Below are positions 41,614 to 51,708 of a stretch of DNA of 64,000 nucleotides, one piece after another. Source of the DNA: Paenibacillus sp. OVF10 (GTDB lineage: Bacteria; Bacillota; Bacilli; Paenibacillales; Paenibacillaceae). The notes below the pieces were generated by a model, which worked only from the letters and a program-made list of their open reading frames with translations, had not been told where the DNA came from and made no database searches. Every line of letters starts with the position of its first letter. Position 1 is the stretch's first letter. Made by a program: the position numbers and the translations under genes. The stretch spans positions 248,001 through 312,000 of the forward strand of contig CP094668.1 in assembly GCA_022836915.1 (NCBI GenBank), read 5' to 3'.

Positions 41614-42497
41614 TCAGGAATACTGGATCGTATCTTTGGATGCCGTCGCTTTTCGAAGCAGCCAGGTAACCAGCAGACAGATCAAGAGCAGGAAGAAACC
41701 TACAGCACTGCCGTAACCAAAGTCGAAGCTACGGAACGCCTGACGATACATATAGGAGGCCATCACTTCGCTGGAACCATTCGGTCCGCCATCGGTCATC
41801 ACGTAGATGAGATCGAAATACTTGAGCGAGCCTACCACAGCCAGTACCACAGTCACCTTGATGACTTCTGTAATAAGGGGCAACTTGATTCGAAAAGCGA
41901 TCTGCCAAGGGCTTGCTCCATCAATCCGGGCTGCTTCCACCAGAGATTCCGGAATATTTTTGAGTGCCGCATAATAGATCAAAATATAGAAGCCTGCATA
42001 CTGCCACAGTATCGGTACGAACAATGCATACAGCACCAGGGATGGTTCCGCCAGCCAGGCTGGCGGATTGCTGAAGCCGATCGCTTCCAGAAAAGTGTTC
42101 AGCACACCATTGCTGGGATGATAGATCTTCAGCCATAACTGGGCGATCGCGACCGAAGACAGCAGCATCGGGATCAAATATATTTTGCGGAACAGATTGG
42201 CACCCTTGATCTTGCCTGACAGCACCAAGGCAATCATCAGATAACCGATCAGACTCAGCGCGGAGAACAAAGCAAGCAAAAAGTATGACCCGCACTCTGC
42301 CAGAATGTTCCGTCTTGAAGCAGTCTGGCGTAATTATCCAATCCAATAAAGGTCATTGCACCGATCCCGTCCCATTGCATCAACCCATAATACCCGGTGA
42401 GCACGATCGGGATGTAAACCAAGACCAGCAGCAGAAGCAGTGCAGGAAGCACGTACAACGCAGCAACGAGACGGTTGGACATGACTTTGTCCATCAC
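41614..42497 (-). CDS. Carbohydrate ABC permease, MalF-type (one frame break)
   Basis: About 294 residues. Helix one is ALYVLPALLLLLVLVYIPIV; the EAA loop reads VEAARIDGASPWQIAFRIKL; the TDGGPNGSSEV motif is characteristic of MalF-like sugar permeases. The frame breaks at the T/A run near 42285 (THTFLL continues). It pairs with the MalG-type permease 30 bp downstream and the binding protein upstream. Confidence 0.88.
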
Positions 42498-42532
42498 ATT
42501 ATCCTCCCTTCAAGCGTTCAAACGTGTGTACG

Positions 42533-43852
42533 TCAATTGCCTTTGTCAATCGCAGCCTGATGATTCTTCACAAAGTCCTCCGGTGTTACCGCTTTGCCAA
42601 ACAACGCCTGAATCATGTCCAGATGTGCCTGAGCGGCTGCCGGTTTCATCTGTACATCTGCAAAGAGTGTGAGACTGCTGGCCTGATTCAATTCGTTCAG
42701 CAGGTCAATATAGAGCTGTGGCAGCTGTACTGCAGCCGTATCCACTTTGGTTGCCGGGATGACGCCTGCTTCAGTCACTGAACTTTCACCCCATTTTTCT
42801 ACAAAGTATTGCACGAACTTCGCCGCTTCTTCCTTCACTTTGGAGTTCTGGGCCACGAACAGCCCTACGCCTGGTCCACCTACCCAGCTGTTAATATCGC
42901 TCTTGCCATCTTCCATCGTTGGGAATTTGAAAAATCCGATCTTGTCCTTGAATTCCTGCGGGATGTCCGGGTTAGTCGTGAAGTTTGGCAGTTCCCAGGT
43001 GCCCATCAGGTACATGGCCGCCTTTTCGTTCATGAATTCGGATTTGCCCTCATCGTTGGACAACCCGTTGAAGCCTTTGTTGAAGGCATTCATATCCACC
43101 AGCTTTTGTACCTCGGCAGCAGCTTGAGTCAGCGCAGGATCGTCAAACTTGCCGGAGCCATTGATCGCCTTTTCCAGTGCATCTCCACCTAACCGATTCG
43201 CCAGATACATATACCAGAGTGAGCCAGTCCAGCGGTCTTTATTACCCAGTGCGATCGGAACCTCACCGTTATCTGTCAGTGTCTTCAGCACACTCAGGAA
43301 TTCATCGTATGTTGCTGGCGGCTGCAAATTATATTTCGCAAAAATGGCTTTGTTATAATAAATGGGGGAGATATTCAACTCGATTGGTAACGCATACGTT
43401 TTGCCGTCTATGGCATAGGCTTCTGTTGTTCCGGCTATGAATTTTTTGCCCAGCGAGCCGCTCAGCAGATCATCGACCGGTGCAAACAGATTCCCCTTCA
43501 CATAAGGCTCCAGAAATCCAGCAGCCCAAGTTACACCCACATCGGGAAGTTCATTGGATGCCGACAGGATTTTCAATTTGTTCTTGTATTGTTCATTCTC
43601 CAGCACTTCCTGCTTAATGGTCACATTGGGATGATCCGTCTGATACTGCTTGATGATATCGTTGACCAGTTTGTTTTGCTGTGCGGAACTGCCTGCTGGC
43701 CAGAGGTGCATGAATTTGAGGGTTACTTTCCCATCTGTGCCGTTGCTGCCTGTTTCACCCTCTTGATCCGAACTTGAACTGTTACATCCGGATAAAATTA
43801 TGGCGAGAACCAGCGTCCATGACAGAAGAATGGCCATCGTCTTTTTGCTCAT
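42533..43852 (-). CDS. Carbohydrate-binding lipoprotein of ABC importer (family 1)
   Basis: 439 residues. Lipoprotein signal LVLAIILSGCNSSSS, then VTLKFMHLWPAGSSAQ and SNELPDVGVTWAAGFLEPYV, typical of extracellular SBP family 1. It includes MYLMGTWELPNF, a conserved inner motif. Delivers a sugar or oligosaccharide to the two permeases downstream. A cre-like site lies about 35 bp upstream. Confidence 0.9.
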   Translation of the reverse strand: MSKKTMAILLSWTLVLAIILSGCNSSSSDQEGETGSNGTDGKVTLKFMHLWPAGSSAQQNKLVNDIIKQYQTDHPNVTIKQEVLENEQYKNKLKILSASNELPDVGVTWAAGFLEPYVKGNLFAPVDDLLSGSLGKKFIAGTTEAYAIDGKTYALPIELNISPIYYNKAIFAKYNLQPPATYDEFLSVLKTLTDNGEVPIALGNKDRWTGSLWYMYLANRLGGDALEKAINGSGKFDDPALTQAAAEVQKLVDMNAFNKGFNGLSNDEGKSEFMNEKAAMYLMGTWELPNFTTNPDIPQEFKDKIGFFKFPTMEDGKSDINSWVGGPGVGLFVAQNSKVKEEAAKFVQYFVEKWGESSVTEAGVIPATKVDTAAVQLPQLYIDLLNELNQASSLTLFADVQMKPAAAQAHLDMIQALFGKAVTPEDFVKNHQAAIDKGN

Positions 43853-43879
43853 TATTCCAACCCCTTGGTTTGTTCGGTT

Positions 43880-43894
43880 AATGTAACCGCTTTA
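43880..43894. promoter_or_regulatory. cre-like site before the sugar-binding lipoprotein gene
   Basis: AATGTAACCGCTTTAAC fits most of the CcpA consensus WTGNAANCGNWNNCW, with a mismatch near the end. It suggests catabolite repression of the importer. Confidence 0.4.
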
Positions 43895-43965
43895 ACCAAA
43901 TTGTAGCACGGGCCTATCATACCTATAAGACCAGAGTGATTTGGAAAAACTCCACTTTTTTGAGG

Positions 43966-44760
43966 TTATTTGTTATCTCGTTCAGATAGGGAATGCCGAT
44001 ATTTGCTTGGACTTAGCCCCTCAAGGCTTTTAAATACCGTGATAAAATACTTATCCGTCTGATAACCCACCCGTTCCGCAATCTCCGAGATGGGCATCGT
44101 TGTCTGCAGAAGCAACTCCTTCGCGCGCTGAATGCGTTTGCGGGTAAGGTATTCACTAAAATTGATGCCGATCTGTTCCTTGAACAATACACTGAAGTAA
44201 CTGGAGTTGAGATGGAGTAAATCAGCGATTTCACGCATGGTCACATGTTCACCCAGATGAGCATCCACATAGGTCAAAGCTTCACTGATCTGGCTATTGA
44301 GCCTCTGTTCCCCTCGCTCCTTAACATCCAGCAGCTTGGGGTCAACCATTTCTTGCATTGTTTGAATACGTCGCTGTTGTTCGCTGAACTTTAGGGCTTT
44401 TTCGACGGTCTGCAGCAATTGTTCCTTATCAATCGGTTTCAACATATACTCCACAACACCCAGCTTAATGGCCTGCTGGGCGTATTGAAAATCGGCATGT
44501 CCCGACATAATCAGGACAACAGGCTTGTTCGAAAAATGTTGAATGGCTTCAATCAGAGACAAGCCGGAGAATTCCGGCATGCGAACATCCGTTATTAACA
44601 GGTCTGCCGGCTTTTTCTTGAGCCATTCGACAGCCTCGACGCCACTTTCTGCAGTCTGAATGTGATTTCGTCCTGCCGACCATCCTTCCAGTGTTTTGCG
44701 AATACCCTCTCTTGTACGCGGCTCATCATCCACGATAAGAATTGTTTTGTCATGAATCAT
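43966..44760 (-). CDS. YesN-type response regulator with AraC DNA-binding domain
   Basis: 264 residues from ATG 44760 (MIHDKTILIVDDEPR) after ACGGAGGGTGCAT. The receiver carries phosphoacceptor Asp in LLITDVRMPEFSG and Lys in YMLKPIDKEQ. The C-terminal pair of helix-turn-helices (VTMREIADLLHLNSSYFSVL, PISEIAERVGYQTDKYF, GLSPSKYR) is of AraC type. It should respond to the YesM-like kinase next to it and turn on the importer. The kinase reading frame runs into this ORF because of a frame break, not because of fusion. Confidence 0.9.
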   Translation of the reverse strand: MIHDKTILIVDDEPRTREGIRKTLEGWSAGRNHIQTAESGVEAVEWLKKKPADLLITDVRMPEFSGLSLIEAIQHFSNKPVVLIMSGHADFQYAQQAIKLGVVEYMLKPIDKEQLLQTVEKALKFSEQQRRIQTMQEMVDPKLLDVKERGEQRLNSQISEALTYVDAHLGEHVTMREIADLLHLNSSYFSVLFKEQIGINFSEYLTRKRIQRAKELLLQTTMPISEIAERVGYQTDKYFITVFKSLEGLSPSKYRHSLSERDNK

Positions 44761-46537
44761 ATGCACCCTCCGTTCCCATGGGAATCTCAAAGCAATGACA
44801 GTTCCTTCCCCAACCTTACTTGTTAGGGAAAGCCTGCAACGTTCGCCAAGTTGGCTGCCAAAGTAAAGCATCAGTCGCCGATGTACGTTGATTAGACCTA
44901 CACCTGTCCCCTTCTTGGACACAGCCGGCCCGCCATGTAAAGCATGAATGACAGATTGTAGCCGTAATTCATCCATACCGGGACCATCATCCCGAACCTC
45001 AATGCGAACCAGATTTTTTCGGTCGAAGCATCCACATGGATGCTTATCTTTCCCGGTCCCAGTTTACTTTCAATCCCATGGAGAATCGCATTTTCGACCA
45101 AGGGCTGTATAAGAAGTTTAGGAATTGCGACTTTACGCACCGTATCACTCAGCTGAATCTCCCATTGCATTCTCTCTCCCAACCGCATCTGCATAATTTG
45201 AAGATAACGCTCAGCGTGTTCCAGCTCGTCGGCCATCGTAACCCATTCATCCTGCTGCGAACTGGAGATGATGTAGCGAAATAATCGGGACATCGCCACA
45301 ACCATACGTGCCATCTCCTCGTCTCCCTTTTCCTCAAGGGACCAATAGAACGCCTCCAGGGTGTTGAATAAAAAATGGGGATTAATCTGAGACTGCAACG
45401 CCTTCAGCTCAGCCCGGGACTGCATGACTTCCTTCTCATGAACCACACGGGTCAATTCGTTCTGCCTGTAGACCATCTGGTTATATACGTCGTTAAGTTC
45501 ATTGATCTCCATAGTAAAGCTGACCATTAGATTAGGTCTCATTGCTCCCGGCTGTGCACTGCGCATGGCCCGCATCAGGCGTATGAGCGGACGTGTAATC
45601 ATCGTGGACAGAAAGAAGGACATGATGAGAAACAGAACAACACCAATAGCTCCCGAGACGAGCAGCGCCGTCCTCAGGATGGATACACCTTCCGTTGTCT
45701 CCCGCAGCGGGGTCAGGACAGCAAGTGTCCATCCCGTTAACTCCGATTTTTGCCGGACGACGATGTAGGATTCCTCCCCGTTTTGCACGACTGATCCGCT
45801 GTCCAATATGGCCTTGGGATCGAGATTTATCTCCAGATCGGAAGTCACCACTTCTCCTGCACCATCCAAGAGCATGATAGAGTCCTGCGAACCATCTGAC
45901 CCATTCGAATCATTGAGTTGAAAAAACTGCGTTGCATCCGTACCACCACATAACCTCCATGTTCGAAAGAATGATCCAGCAGGTTAATCCGACGAATAGC
46001 CAGAAGCACACCCGGATCTTCAGGGTCAGCGCCTGCCCATACCAGTCTGCCTTTTCCTTCATCCGCCAGGTTGATCCAGTTGCGCTCCACTCTGAGATCG
46101 AGGGATCGGTCATCCATCGGAAATATGCGGTTATAACCCGTAGTGTATATCTCCATACTTTGCGCTCCGTTGATGAAAGACTGATAACTACCTGCAATCT
46201 GCAAGAGAGCTTGGCGCTGATTAAAGGTGGCCGGGCTGCCTTGCTTCTCATCGCTGAGCAGACGCTGCACGTATGAATCATCCGCCACCTGGGCGGTCAG
46301 CGAATTCACTTGTGCAATGAGTGCATCCAATCTGCCACTGGCTTGGACGGCGGTTTGGTGAATATGTTTCTCCGCATTGCTTTTCAGCAAAGCAGCTACC
46401 CGATCATAAGCCGATATGCCTGCGAGCAGCAGAACAACAAGCATCACCATAACAAAACCAATGAAGATCTGATTCCGAAGTGAGTTAAAATGTCCTTTTT
46501 CCCGTGCAACTTCCCCAATCTCCTCTCTTTTTGGCAT
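44750..46537 (-). CDS. YesM-type sensor histidine kinase (up to three frame breaks)
   Basis: About 595 residues. First helix IFIGFVMVMLVVLLLAGISA, a long extracellular sensor region, a second helix SGAIGVVLFLIMSFFLSTMI, HAMP, then His_kinase with NPHFLFNTLEAFYWSLEE (phosphoacceptor His) and HATPase (LLIQPLVENAILHGIESK, DDGPGMDE, GTGVGLINVHRRL). The frame breaks near 45917 (T run), near 45015 (A run) and near 44790 (C run), the last restoring a stop at 44750 that overlaps the regulator start. Senses a cell-envelope or carbohydrate signal. Confidence 0.85.
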
Positions 46538-46674
46538 GTAAAAGAACCCACCACCTTACGCCCGTGCTCTTGAAGACTGGGTACAAACGATGCCGGATTT
46601 ATCTACGTATTCAGTTCCTCATATAAAATGAACGAAAGAATATTTACACTAGCCACTACGATGACAGATTAACC

Positions 46675-46820
46675 TTCCAATCGCTGTTATCCCCAGATTT
46701 TTTGATTTCCTTTTAAAGGGGAAAATCCGGGGATAAAGGCGAACGCTCCGCTTTTTCAGGTTATTTCTGCCCTCTCCGTTCTCGTGTAAATGTTTAGTTC
46801 ATTTATATAGTTAAAGCGCT
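46675..46820. repeat. Hairpin-bearing dispersed repeat, copy 1
   Basis: Begins CTTCCAATCGCTGTTATCCC and contains TTATCCCCAGATTTT facing GAAAATCCGGGGATAA, then GCTCCGCTTTTTCAGG. It aligns over about 145 bp with 50063-50215, roughly four of five bases identical by eye. Confidence 0.75.
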
Positions 46821-46955
46821 TGCAGAAATGAACCTTACTCTTCTTCTCTCTTAGTCTTTGTTTACCGATTAAACTAACGACTAAAAAATAGCATAGTTTT
46901 ACAGGTTAATCAATCCTCCCGAAGAGTTCCCAGACGTTAAATGACAAGGATCAAA

Positions 46956-46989
46956 AAAGAGAGGGGACTCTTACAGTCCACCTCTCTTT
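46956..46989 (-). terminator. Terminator after the second sugar ABC operon
   Basis: AAAGAGAGG-GGACT and AGTCC-CCTCTCTTT pair; the minus-strand tail is T-rich. Confidence 0.82.
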
Positions 46990-47034
46990 GTTCATATCCC
47001 TTCACACATATCCTTTTCTGTGACACATCTTCAG

Positions 47035-47862
47035 TTATTTAACAGACCCTTGCGTAACCCCGTTGATGATCCACTTCTGTGCAAACAGGTAGATGATAAT
47101 CATCGGCAGCAACGCGAGCAGGTATGATGCAAACGCAAGGTTAAACTCGGTATTGAACTGTCCTTGGAATACATACTGTACCAGCGGCAACGTGTACTGT
47201 CCCGGATCACTGATAATAATGAGTGGCAGCAAGAAGTCGTTGTACGTGGACAGACAGGTCAGAATACCAACCGTGGCACTGATGGGCGCCATGAGTGGGA
47301 AAATGATTTTCCAGAACGTGCCCCAGGTTGTCGCCCCATCCACAAATGCCGCTTCCTCCAGTGCTACCGGAATGGACCGGATGTATCCAACGTACACAAA
47401 TACGTTAAATGCCAGGCCATATACCGTGTGCAGCAGGATCAGACCTACCAGATTTGTCATCTCCAGGGATGCGGTCAGCTTAACAATTGGCAGCATGATG
47501 ATTGGGAACGGAATGAACATCGCGCTGACAAAGTAATAATACAGCCCTTTGAAAAACTTGCGTTTCTCCATGTTCCGCGCAATGGCATATGCTACCATCG
47601 AGTTACTGAGCAACGTCAAAAGTACGGTTGATGCAGTAACAATCGCACTGTTACGGAACGATTGGAAAAAGTTTGTCATGTCGATGGCCCTCGAGAAATT
47701 CTCCCAGTGAAGCGTTGTCGGGATGGCAAAGACCGATTGGGCCATCTGCTCCGGATTTTTCAAAGCAATCGTAACGGTCATATACAGTGGGAACAGGATA
47801 AACAGGGTACCCAGCACAACGAGCAGCATAACGAGCCAATTGATTCGTGTACGGCCTCTCAT
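47035..47862 (-). CDS. Carbohydrate ABC permease, MalG-type
   Basis: 275 residues, intact. Helices such as LVMLLVVLGTLFILFPLYMT; EAA loop LEEAAFVDGATTWGTFWKII; end NGVTQGSVK, typical of MalG. Partners the MalF-type permease, whose stop meets its ATG at 47862. Confidence 0.92.
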   Translation of the reverse strand: MRGRTRINWLVMLLVVLGTLFILFPLYMTVTIALKNPEQMAQSVFAIPTTLHWENFSRAIDMTNFFQSFRNSAIVTASTVLLTLLSNSMVAYAIARNMEKRKFFKGLYYYFVSAMFIPFPIIMLPIVKLTASLEMTNLVGLILLHTVYGLAFNVFVYVGYIRSIPVALEEAAFVDGATTWGTFWKIIFPLMAPISATVGILTCLSTYNDFLLPLIIISDPGQYTLPLVQYVFQGQFNTEFNLAFASYLLALLPMIIIYLFAQKWIINGVTQGSVK

Positions 47863-48728
47863 TACAGATCCATCTCCCTTCTTTGCAGGAACCGGATTTG
47901 CAGAATTGAAATCACCGCAATAACGATGAAGTAAATAACCGAGTTCGCAGATTGATATGCATATTCGCCGCCTTCAAATCCTCCGGTGTAGATCAGATGG
48001 GAGATGGACTGCGTCGCCCGTCCGGGACCACCGTTGGTCAAGGCTACGATTTGGTCGAAGACCATAAGCGAGTTTTTCATCGCAAGCACCATATTAATGG
48101 TGAAGAAAGGTGCAATCAGCGGGAATGTAATACTCCAGAATTCACGCCATTTGCCTGCACCGTCGAGGTTGGATGCCTCGTATAGTGTCGTTGGTATCGT
48201 TTGCAGACCAGCCAAATACAGAATCGTATTCAGGGCTACGGATTGCCATACTGCAACAATGACGATACCAATCCAAGCCAGACTCTCGCTGCCAAGAATG
48301 TTGGTGGATAGCGCGTTGATGCCCAGATTTTGTCCCCAGATCGGGAATACGTTGGAGAACAGGTAGTTAAATATGTAACCTACGATCAGTACGCTCAGAA
48401 TATTGGGCAGGAAGTAGATGCCGCGGAAAAAGTTACGGAACTTGATCTTGGCATTCAGCCCGAGTGCAATGAGCAGGCTCAGGATATTGGTCAGGATTGT
48501 CACCACGATCGCAAATTTGAATGTAAACCAGTAGGCGTTACCTACATTGTCATCCTGGAACAAGTTGAAATAGTTTTTAAAACCAACAAAATCATACTCT
48601 TTCCCGAATCCGTTATAATTCGTAAATGAATAATAGATACCCTGGAGGGCCGGCAGTGTCATAAATACAAAGAACAATACTACCGCCGGAACCGTCATCC
48701 AGTAATAAGGTGCGATACGCTTGTTCAT
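47862..48728 (-). CDS. Carbohydrate ABC permease, MalF-type
   Basis: 288 residues from ATG 48728 (MNKRIAPYYWMTVPAV), preferred over an earlier in-frame start because GAAGGAGGATGG lies just before it. It has the loop TLYEASNLDGAGKWREFWSI and the TNGGPGRATQS motif of sugar permeases. It stands 25 bp after the binding-protein gene. Confidence 0.92.
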   Translation of the reverse strand: MNKRIAPYYWMTVPAVVLFFVFMTLPALQGIYYSFTNYNGFGKEYDFVGFKNYFNLFQDDNVGNAYWFTFKFAIVVTILTNILSLLIALGLNAKIKFRNFFRGIYFLPNILSVLIVGYIFNYLFSNVFPIWGQNLGINALSTNILGSESLAWIGIVIVAVWQSVALNTILYLAGLQTIPTTLYEASNLDGAGKWREFWSITFPLIAPFFTINMVLAMKNSLMVFDQIVALTNGGPGRATQSISHLIYTGGFEGGEYAYQSANSVIYFIVIAVISILQIRFLQRREMDL

Positions 48729-48752
48729 ACTCCATCCTCCTTCAGACAAGGC

Positions 48753-49991
48753 TTAGCGCCGATTAGCAACCTTGTCCCATTCTTTGTCGAGTGTATCTAG
48801 ATAGTTGTCGATGTTTTGGTTCTGCAAAAAGGACTGTACGATGGAATTCAGCTGCACCGCAGCCGGAATATAGTGATCGGGAAAGTCAACAACCTTGCCC
48901 TGCTCGATATATGGCATCAATTCCTGTACCGCAGGATCATCCTGCTTCACACCTTCGACCGCAGAGAACAGCGTCTGTTCGTCAATATATCTTCCGATAT
49001 TTTCAGGCTTTAACAGGAACGCAATAAATGTCTCTGCCTGCTCTCGGTTAGGCGTGTCCGCCGCAATGGTAAACAGGGAGTCGATCCCATTCACCAGCTT
49101 GATCTCGCTTGCATCGTTGCCCGTTGGGAACGGGAAGAAACCGATGTCTACATTTGGGTTCGCTTTGCGAATCTCCGAGATGGCCCAGGTACCCTGGATG
49201 TACATGAAAGCTTCACCGTTAGCGAAGGCACGGTTACCGTCCGAATACGCTTTACCAAAGTTATCGCTGTGACCATACTTCATGAGTTCCAGCTGCTTCT
49301 CAGCTACCTCGCGGTACTTCTCCTTGAACGTCACTTTGTTATCGCGCCGCTCCTGGTAGAAATCAATACCGACCAGATTGGAGGCCAGTGCATTGAACGG
49401 CAGACTCGTCTGCCAGTCATCCTTGTATGTGAAGTAAAATGGAATCTCGCCTGCATCCTTAATCTTTTGGGCGGTCGCAATGAGTTCATCCCACGTCTTG
49501 GGCACGTCCAATCCCATTTCCTTAAACAGCGTTTTATTGTACATGATGCCGTTTGCATTAGTCGCGTAAGGAATACCTGTTACTTCGTCCATGCCTGTTA
49601 GATCATTCAGCATTTGTATGTAGTTTGGATCAATCGTCTGGAGTAATGAACTATCCGTCAGATCGGTGAAAATATCACTCTGGGCCAGGATTGAATACGT
49701 ATCCGTTGCCCCCATAGCCATAATATCCGGTATATCATTTTTGACAACACGTGTCTTCAGTACTGTCTCCGCATCTGGCGGATTCACCTGTGTCACCTGA
49801 ATATCGTCATGCTCCGCGTTGAACGTCTTGATCAATTCATCAAAGGTTGTTTTGGCTTCAGGCTTGTTCTGGAAAAATTCAATCTGCACTTTGCCATTCG
49901 CGCTATCTCCACTGGTACAGGAAGATAAAAGTACAGCCATCATTCCACACAGCAACATTGTCCCGAGAGCCTTGGTAAGCGTTCTTCTCAT
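48753..49991 (-). CDS. Carbohydrate-binding lipoprotein of ABC importer
   Basis: 412 residues. Signal ends LLSSCTSGDS; then VQIEFFQNKPEAKTTFDELI and ATNANGIMYNKTLFKEMGLD, typical of SBP family 1 proteins for oligosaccharides. It heads a three-gene operon without its own two-component system. The upstream repeat copy 2 may carry the promoter. Substrate unknown. Confidence 0.92.
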   Translation of the reverse strand: MRRTLTKALGTMLLCGMMAVLLSSCTSGDSANGKVQIEFFQNKPEAKTTFDELIKTFNAEHDDIQVTQVNPPDAETVLKTRVVKNDIPDIMAMGATDTYSILAQSDIFTDLTDSSLLQTIDPNYIQMLNDLTGMDEVTGIPYATNANGIMYNKTLFKEMGLDVPKTWDELIATAQKIKDAGEIPFYFTYKDDWQTSLPFNALASNLVGIDFYQERRDNKVTFKEKYREVAEKQLELMKYGHSDNFGKAYSDGNRAFANGEAFMYIQGTWAISEIRKANPNVDIGFFPFPTGNDASEIKLVNGIDSLFTIAADTPNREQAETFIAFLLKPENIGRYIDEQTLFSAVEGVKQDDPAVQELMPYIEQGKVVDFPDHYIPAAVQLNSIVQSFLQNQNIDNYLDTLDKEWDKVANRR

Positions 49992-50062
49992 GTTGTACCT
50001 CCCTCAGCTTTATAAATTGAACTAATATGATTTACACGGTGTCACTCCGATTGCAGTACCAT

Positions 50063-50215
50063 CTTCCGATCGTTGTTATCCCCAGATTTTTTGATTCCCT
50101 TCCTCAAAGGGAAAATCTGGTGATAAACACGCACGCTGCGCTTCTTCAGATTGGTTCTGCACTCTCCGTGTTCGTGTATATCTTAGTTTCACTTTATATA
50201 CGTAGAAATTTACCC
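50063..50215. repeat. Hairpin-bearing dispersed repeat, copy 2
   Basis: Starts CTTCCGATCGTTGTTATCCC; contains TTATCCCCAGATTTT facing GAAAATCTGGTGATAA; ends near TATATACGTAG. Matches copy 1 at 46675. Confidence 0.75.
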
Positions 50216-50364
50216 ATTCAAATGGTGAAATAACCATTTGGTTAATCCTTCCAAACTAACTTCAATCTGAATGGATGATATAAGTCTTTATTATTTCTAA
50301 AACGGTTTCGATAAAAATGAATCAAGACATTTCTTCCCATGACCTGAATCGGGCATAACAAAAA

Positions 50365-50389
50365 GGACACTGGATGATATCCAATGTCC
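50365..50389 (-). terminator. Terminator of lspA
   Basis: GGACACTGGAT and ATCCAATGTCC pair across GAT with one mismatch, with TTTTTG after it on the minus strand. Confidence 0.85.
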
Positions 50390-50439
50390 CTCATTCAATA
50401 AGCTTATATTCAGCCACTGTAACGCTTTTATCCAACCTA

Positions 50440-50931
50440 TTACGAACGCTCAACCTTCGGCAAAGCATTGCGTAAACGCTTGGCTCGATAACTCTGATAT
50501 GCACGAATCAACATGCCGATGATAATCATGACCACACCGATGTTAATTGCGACATCAGCGAGATTCAAGATCCCGCGTCCTGATGGAAACACGAGGAAAT
50601 CCGTTACCCGAGCATAGATAAATCGATCGATCGCATTTCCTAACGCTCCGCCGACCATAAAACCCGCGCCCGCTTGCATCCAGAAACCGCGAATCTCACC
50701 TTTACTCCGGTAATACAGCATGCCCGCTATGAACAGAACAGCAATCACACCGAACAGACGCGCATTTCCCTGAAACATGCTGCCCGCCATGCCACTGTTC
50801 TCATAATGCTGTAACTGCATGCCCGAGTCACCCAGTCTCATGACGTCGCCAACTTCCATATACATCCTCACTGCAATCTTGGTTCCCTGATCCACCAAAG
50901 TCACCAGCAGTGCTACAAAATAAAACAACAT
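50440..50931 (-). CDS. lspA: Lipoprotein signal peptidase II
   Basis: 163 residues, four hydrophobic segments. The catalytic aspartates lie in GNAIDRFIYARVTDFL and LNLADVAINIG; DQGTKIAVR and HYENSGMAGSMFQG are family motifs. Cleaves prolipoprotein signal peptides such as those of the several lipoproteins in this window. Single gene. Confidence 0.93.
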   Translation of the reverse strand: MLFYFVALLVTLVDQGTKIAVRMYMEVGDVMRLGDSGMQLQHYENSGMAGSMFQGNARLFGVIAVLFIAGMLYYRSKGEIRGFWMQAGAGFMVGGALGNAIDRFIYARVTDFLVFPSGRGILNLADVAINIGVVMIIIGMLIRAYQSYRAKRLRNALPKVERS

Positions 50932-51109
50932 CGTGCTTCTCCTCCTGCCTACTGAGCGATAAATTATTTTAACTTTAAGAGTTTTGTATATTAGGTTCCC
51001 TTCACTTTAACACAGCCGATGTACGGTCTCCAAATGAGCCATCTTCAGCCACGCTTATAACGTCGACTAACATCATTCAGTCCGCATTTGGAAGGTACTA
51101 AACCTATTC

Positions 51110-51637
51110 ATGTCGAATGTAGACATCAATCATATATGTAAAGGGGCTGCCTGTAATTTGAACCTGACCATTATCGAAAAATTAAAGGAAATGCAGCAGG
51201 AAGAAATGGACTTGGTATTTGGCACATTTGATTCTGAAACGGCGCTTAACCTTGGCCTGCATCTGGTTGAAGAAGCGAAGCGTCGCTCCCAAGCCGTGAC
51301 CATCGACGTTACCCTGAAAGGACATCGTCTCTTTTTGCATGCGATGGAAGGCACTCATCCCGACAACGAAAACTGGATTCGCCGCAAGAACAACGTGGTG
51401 AATCATTTCTCCTCCAGTTCTTGGCATACGGCTCTACGCCTAAGAAACGAGGACCAAACGCTTGAGCAGGATTTCAACCTGCCTGCATCTGACTATGTTC
51501 TGGCTGGTGGCGCTTTCCCGCTTATTCTGAAAAATGAGGGACAAGTCGGCACCATTACAGTATCGGGTTTGCCTGATGAGGAAGACCATGATCTGGTCAC
51601 GACAGGCATTCGCTCGTTTTTGTTGCAGCAGAGTTAG
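51110..51637 (+). CDS. UPF0303/heme-degrading-domain-like protein
   Basis: 175 residues. AVTIDVTLKGHRLFLHAMEG, NENWIRRKNNVVNHFSSSSW and LAGGAFPLIL with GTITVSGLPDEEDHDLV match the GlcG/HbpS-like fold of UPF0303 proteins. The ATG at 51110 lacks a strong ribosome site; a later start is possible. Ends in a shared terminator with the next, oppositely oriented gene. Function unclear; small-molecule or heme-related roles are proposed in the family. Confidence 0.8.
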   Translation: MSNVDINHICKGAACNLNLTIIEKLKEMQQEEMDLVFGTFDSETALNLGLHLVEEAKRRSQAVTIDVTLKGHRLFLHAMEGTHPDNENWIRRKNNVVNHFSSSSWHTALRLRNEDQTLEQDFNLPASDYVLAGGAFPLILKNEGQVGTITVSGLPDEEDHDLVTTGIRSFLLQQS

Positions 51638-51654
51638 ATTAAATGGCGCAAAAA

Positions 51655-51689
51655 AAGCCCACCAGATCAATATAGATCAAGTGGGCTTT
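51655..51689. terminator. Bidirectional terminator
   Basis: AAAGCCCAC and GTGGGCTTT enclose an inner GATC/GATC stem, between the converging genes. Confidence 0.87.
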
Positions 51690-51708
51690 ACTAGCTAAAG
51701 TAGCATGC

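Larger units (their letters stand above)
46538..47034. other. Intergenic region with repeat copy, cre-like site and terminator
   Basis: No gene is seen. It holds the first copy of a hairpin repeat (46675-46820), a cre-like word GTTAAAGCGCTTGCA at 46810-46824, which fits the CcpA consensus with two deviations, and the terminator of the downstream operon at 46956-46989. The promoter of the kinase/regulator operon must lie in the left half. Confidence 0.5.
49992..50439. other. Intergenic region with repeat copy 2 and lspA terminator
   Basis: About 450 bp. The repeat copy is at 50063-50215; the lspA terminator is at 50365-50389. AAACGGTTTCGAT near 50301 loosely resembles a cre site. No gene seen. 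Confidence 0.5.

Noticed and set aside
43966..46537. Hybrid kinase-regulator fusion, since the kinase frame runs into the regulator
   Set aside because: One base in the CCC near 44790 restores a kinase stop overlapping the regulator ATG, which has its own ribosome site (GGAGG). The standard YesM/YesN layout is more likely.
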